NCBI GenBank assembly: GCA_009823395.1 | Contig: CM020510.1 | Location: 15,809,773 to 15,873,772, forward strand | DNA: 64,000 bases | Direction of reading: 5' to 3' | Origin: Thamnaconus septentrionalis | Lineage: Eukaryota > Chordata > Actinopteri > Tetraodontiformes > Monacanthidae | Shown: positions 59,084 through 64,000 of the stretch, one piece after another | Numbering within the stretch: the first letter of the stretch is position 1 | Layout: each line of letters starts with the position of its first letter | Translations under genes and position numbers: made by a program | The notes under the pieces: model-generated | What the model was told of the DNA's origin: nothing | Database searches by the model: none | The model's input: the letters and a program-made list of their open reading frames with translations, nothing else

Positions 59084-59093
59084 GTTTATATAG
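59084..59093 (-). promoter_or_regulatory. Candidate TATA box of gene 12
   Basis: Minus-strand CTATATAAAC, 33-42 bases before the ATG. Confidence 0.5.
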
Positions 59094-59379
59094 ATTTTCA
59101 GAGAGGTTTCCCTCATGGAATCATGAGCTCATCAGCTTAATGAATAATGAGAAACAAAAGAGACATGTTTGATGGACACATTCCCAAGTTTTTATGAGTG
59201 ACTAATTCATGTTTGTATTCCTTCTCCCTCTTTTTGCATTACATTTTGGTGTCGTTGGTGAAAGAGACAATTGGACAAAGGAGGTTTTGTTTTTAAATTG
59301 TATTAATATTTTCAGACTAAAGCGTGTTTGTAATCTTTAAAGATCCTGGAATGCTCTTACACCATTACTGATATATAAA

Positions 59380-59430
59380 AACACACACACGCACACAAAA
59401 CAAGCACACACACGCACCCACACACACACA
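59380..59430. repeat. CA-rich microsatellite
   Basis: Imperfect CA repeats with AAAACAAG and GCAC interruptions. Confidence 0.8.
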
Positions 59431-59547
59431 TTTTTTTTAAAACGCTCTAACTCTAACATTTTCCAGCGTTAACTTTGAGATCAAAGCCTATGTTCAATAT
59501 CATATAGAAACCATATGCATGTCAGTTCCAAAGTTGACACCATTTAA

Positions 59548-62500
59548 CTAATTTTTGTTCATTAAATGTTTCTTAGTATTCCTCTCTGGCTTCAACACTA
59601 TAATGAAGCACTTGGGAGCAAATATGCAGAGTATGAGCCCATAACTGGAGGCCAAAATGGCAAAGATCTCCACAGCCACAGTAAATTTTCCAGGAGAGCT
59701 GACATATGCTGGGATAAATGTGATCCACACAGCACAGAATATCAGCATGCTGAAGGTGATGAACTTGGCTTCATTAAAATTATCTGGGAGTTTCCGAGCC
59801 AGGACTGCCAAGACCAAGCAAAACACAGCTAGTAGGCCAATGTAGCCCAGAACGGCCCAGAACCCAATAGCTGAGCCTAATGCACACTCCAGAATGATTC
59901 TCCTCTTATATATGGTCAGATTTTTCTTTGGAAAAGGGGGACTGAGAACCAACCAAAGTGTACAAATTAACACTTGTATAGATGTGAAGGACACAACTGT
60001 AAACCTCTGCTGTGGAGGACCAAACCATTTCATGACATTACTGCCAGGAAGTGTTGCTCTGAAGGCCATGAGCACAACAATTGTTTTTCCCAGAACACAA
60101 GACATGCAGAGGACGAAGGTGATGCCGAACGCTGTGTGTCGCAGCATGCAGGACCACTGGGACGGAGCTCCAATGAAGGTCAGCGAACACAAGAAACACA
60201 AAGTGAGGGAGAAGAGAAGCAGGAAGCTCAGCTCAGAGTTGTTGGCTCTGACAATAGGAGAGTTTCTATGGCGGAAGAACACTGCTGCTGTTCCAATGGC
60301 CAGGCAGGCACCACCAACTGAGAATGCTGCCAAGATGATTCCCAAGACCTCATGGAAGGAGAGATACTCAACAGGCTTTGGGAGACAAGTGTCTCTTTGT
60401 GCATTTGGCCAGAACTCCTCAGGACATGGAACACAGTCAGGGGAATCTGAAAAGGCAGAGAAGTTGTTTAGTTAATTCACATGTGACATTGTGATTATGG
60501 AGAATAAATCCCAACAGGTACCTGTAACATTGCTAATCTCCCCTTCTGGACACTGTAAACAGTCAAAACAGCAGGTGGGTTTTCCTTTCTGCAGCATTTT
60601 TCGAGTTCCTGGAGGACAGCTGTTGCTGCACACTGACACAGGAACCTGCAACATAGAATTAGAAACAGAAACATTCATTGTGCTTAATGCCTTTCAAGTC
60701 TATTTTAAATCATGCAACTCAGTCTTTTCATCTGACCTGTGTGCTTCCATCCATCCAGCTGATGTTCCTGTGGATATGGAACTCTTGGCCCTCTGGCAGT
60801 GAGGCATCGTAGAGCCCTACAGCCACCAGCTCAATGATATCACTCTCTCCTTTTTTCCAGTTAACAAGCTCATACCTGGCCACAGGATCTCCATTTACAT
60901 CAAATGACACATCATGACCATTCTGGGTAAAATTGACTTTCTTCAGCTGAGTCAGAACCTGGGAAAAAAGATTAGGATAGTCGCAAAGATTATACTTCTC
61001 ATGGATTTCCATGACAGCTTTTCATGAAACACTAGTGATATTTTTTAACAATTGAAGCAAAAGACAAAATGAAAAAAAAAAACATTTTCATTTTCAATGA
61101 GTTTCCTAAAGCACCAAAACGGTTCATCAGGTCTTTCAAAGGTACATGGAGGTGGATGTTGTGAATTTTGCACAAGCTTAATTCAAGCGCAGAGGGTGAC
61201 TGTTATCCACTCGTGTTTGCAGTCAGCAGTGTGAAAAACAAAAACAAACAAAAAGAAAAACTTGAAGCAATTGCAACAGTGAACAACAACTGCAAGAACT
61301 ACCACAGTCTACCAATCTGATAAAAGCATGAATGTATGGCCCGTTTCACCCCATCAGTTCTGCATACTGACAGATTGTATTTTTACCCTTATGGTACCCA
61401 GAACATAGGTTCACACTTTAAATTATGCTTTGCATCAGCCAAGATTGATGTCTTTGTGAACCAGAACTTATGGTGTCCCCTTCCATCTTACTGCACACTT
61501 TGTAGATATAAATCTGTCGGTTTTCAAATCCTTTATTGTTCTTTTTGTTTCTAGAAACCCTCCTCTGTCATTTGTGCTTGGAAATCTTTCTTTTTTAATT
61601 TTCACCAGCCAGAAAATGCACAATTGTCATGAGACTTGCATTATAGGACTAAAATTTTTTTTTTTTTTGTGTGCTATGAGGGAAGGAACTACATAATTTA
61701 AGATCAGAATATATTTTCTGTTTAAAAACATAACATTAATTCCAAAATTATGATTTATTTTGACTTACCTGTCTAGGCTTTAGTTTAATGGATTTGTCGC
61801 ACTGAGTTGTGGAATTTGTTTGTTGACAAATGGCATTATGAATAGCATGTGCTATTGCATACACGGCCTTGTACACCATAGTAGTAACTCTATATTGGGA
61901 TGTGCCAGCGTATTGGCTATGAAGAGTCTTGATGTCTTCAGATCCATCACATACACGCTCCTCTGCGGCTGAGGCTGAAAATACGAAGAGATGCAAATTT
62001 GATGTTTTATTGGCTTCATTTTCCTTATCTTAAAACATCAACCATTCAATTAAGTTGCAGAAATTGTCTTCCTACAATCAAGATAATATCCTCACCTTTT
62101 CCCAGCTTGCAATTGAACAAATCCTCCCAGAACTGAGTGAGCACTGGAGAGGCTGCAACTTTAGATGGAGAGAGATCCAGCAGGAATTCTCTCAGACCAG
62201 GGATGACAGATCTCTGAATGCCGAATCCTATGGCTCCAGCACAGAAGTTGAACTGCAGCAAGTCTTGGTAGACAACCCAAGCCTCACTGCCGATCCACTG
62301 GCGGGATGGTGATGGTTCACGCGACAGCTCCTCAAAGAGGATTTTAACGTCTCCGGGGGCTGCAAATACAACAATAACTGTTGCTGTCGATCTACAGAAA
62401 GATAAAAAATATGTCGCGTTGTCGTGAAAAAAATAAATTTAGCAGAGAAATTAATAAACTCAAAGCAGATTCATAGTACATTTAAAAAAAAGCCTCATTA

Positions 62501-64000
62501 GACAGAAGTGATGTAGTTAAACAGAAATAAATACATATTCAAATTAAAAATGTCCTTGTTAAGATATATATCAAATACACAATAAAATCAGGGTATTCCG
62601 CTTATTCAGTTTGAAAATACAGGAAAGAGGAATTGATCCTGACTCATGTCTGAAGGGATCAAACAGTCTGAGAAAGAAATATTTGACTTGGATTAGCTAA
62701 AGACAAAATAAAAGTCAAATTACAGGGATTTAAAAATTGTAATTTGGCAGGGATTCTAGTAATGAAATAGCTCTCAGCAGAAAACAAAGCAAAACAATAA
62801 ACTAAAAACAAACAGGGTAATGGGAACAACACCTGCGAATTACATCAGCTACTCTCTTGATCTTGCTTTGAGGGTTGGCCCGGTAGAAAGACTCAGAGTA
62901 TTCCACACAGATCCCCTCCTTCTTGGCTGCCTTCAGGAAGGAAGCCATGCCATTATTGCCATAGTCTGAATCTGAATGTATTGCACCAATCCAGGTCCAG
63001 CCAAAGTGTTTGACCAGTTTGGCCAGTGCATCAGCCTGATACTGGTCACTGGGGATGGTTCTGAAGAAGGTTGGATGCTGCTGTTTATCAGACAGGCAAG
63101 CACAAGTTGAAAAGTGGCTCACCTGAAAGAGGCAAAACATATTTTACATGTGACAGGACATATAACAGTTCAAATACTTCCAAAAATGGGTGCATTTACA
63201 AGTGGAATGTTGAAGGCTCGCATGACACGGGACATGCTGATGGATCGAGTGGATCCAGAATCGCCAACAATAGCCACCACTGCACCAGACTGTGAACAGT
63301 TTTCACTGGTGTGAAACACTAGGTCGCGACCATTCAGTAGCTGGAAGGTCATTTGCACGGCAAGAGGCACTGTGGCACACGAGTCATGGATCTGATAACC
63401 AAGTGTGACTCCTGGGAGAAGCTCCGTACTGTTGTTAATCTCATCTATGGCAAAGACCATTGCATGAGAGTGGCGAAGCTTATAGGGGAAGAGTCTGTTT
63501 GAAAGCAGTTGACATTATAAATACAATTAATATAAAGTCACAAGATATACTTCCAGATTTTGACATTTTAAGAAAAAAGAACAGGAGGTAATCAGAAATC
63601 ATACTTCAAATATGACTAATGTTCAAGTAAATAAAAATCAAGTGAATGCAAATTTAAATTTACAAGGTTTAAATACAGCATTGTAGCTCTGCAATACATT
63701 TTTGAACATTAAATTATTAATTATATCAGATTTAATCCTACTTTTGTCATCACTTTCTTTCACTGACCTCCCTGTGCACCGTGATGGTTCAGGCTTGGTG
63801 GTGTATTCATGATTCACCTCCACTATGTAGCTGTGGATTGAGAAAACTCCTCCAATTATGTAGTCTCCATCCATTGAAAATGCAGGTTCACGGGTTGAAC
63901 CCTGTCGCTCACATTTCAGAGAAAAACCATATGTTCTGTCACCCGCAGCAGCTCTTTCCTCTTCTCGCCCGCCCTGCTGTGTCACTTGAGTCCCAGGAAC
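59548..64000 (-). CDS. Gene 13: V2R/OlfC-type receptor, start cut by window end
   Basis: Exons: 1 (partial) 63,768-64,000, 2 at 63,200-63,494, 3ab 62,833-63,122, 3c 62,096-62,391, 3d 61,769-61,974, 4 at 60,737-60,958, 5 at 60,522-60,645, 7TM 59,548-60,446. All splice sites are canonical and the frame is open throughout. By analogy with genes 9-12 (exon 1 of 311 nt), about 78 nt with the signal peptide lie beyond the window. Motifs GDSGST, DSDYG and GSEAW are present. The 3d acceptor is of the gene 12 type, and there is no retrotransposon, SINE-like or ATT insertion, so this gene is a useful empty-site reference for its neighbours. The exon 4/3d intron (about 0.8 kb) shows nothing recognisable. 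Confidence 0.94.

Larger units (their letters stand above)
59052..59547. other. Spacer between genes 12 and 13
   Basis: About 500 bp, non-coding, with a CA-rich stretch at about 59,380-59,430. Confidence 0.55.

Noticed and set aside
1..64000. CRISPR array or prokaryotic defence locus suggested by regular repeats
   Set aside because: The repeats are whole exons and microsatellites of a vertebrate gene array. There are no short direct repeats with unique spacers and no cas-like genes.

Overview
The window is vertebrate genomic DNA, most likely from a percomorph-type teleost. It is filled by a head-to-tail tandem array of class C GPCR genes of the V2R/OlfC olfactory receptor family, and every gene lies on the minus strand. 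The assignment rests on repeated sets of exons encoding a signal peptide, a Venus-flytrap ligand-binding domain, a nine-cysteine-type linker and a 7TM exon with V2R hallmark motifs ([15 protein letters not shown], NFNEAKxITFSML, PKCxIIxxRPE). Short introns, microsatellites, LINE/SINE-like tails and DNA-transposon remnants support a fish genome. I see no RNA genes, no bacterial features and no plus-strand protein-coding genes.

Thirteen genes or gene remnants are visible and are numbered here from low to high coordinate. Transcription runs from high to low. Subfamily I (genes 1-8, 1-37,502) has nine coding exons because the usually single large exon 3 is cut into four symmetric phase-0 pieces. 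Gene 1 is a 5' part cut by the window edge. Gene 2 lacks its 5' end. Genes 3 and 4 are full length but riddled with indels. Gene 5 has a lost splice acceptor and an altered C-terminus. Gene 6 has lost the end of exon 7 and the adjoining intron. Gene 7 has one single-base frameshift. Gene 8 is intact (874 aa). Subfamily II (genes 9-13, 38,737-64,000) has eight exons with extra introns at different positions. Genes 9, 10, 11 and 12 are intact (877, 878, 878 and 896 aa), and gene 13 is cut by the window end within exon 1.

The array grew by tandem duplication. A spacer-plus-gene unit occurs three times (about 1-6.4 kb, 10.1-16.5 kb and 16.5-22.5 kb). A second, about 5.3-kb duplication links genes 6 and 7. 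In subfamily II, units repeat every 5-5.5 kb. Recombination between copies is visible: 7TM exons are almost identical where ligand-binding exons differ, gene 11 is a mosaic of its two neighbours, and gene 8 shows a sharp end of similarity at the 7TM exon border.

Spacers and introns hold a TIR element with apparent TTAA target duplications, a hAT-like repeat, three young SINE/LINE-tail insertions, a non-LTR reverse-transcriptase fragment shared by genes 10 and 11, an unclassified interspersed repeat found in both orientations, and several microsatellites. The stretch from about 6.8 to 19.4 kb carries so many one- and two-base indels relative to its cleaner paralogues that unpolished long-read gap filling is as likely as real pseudogene decay.
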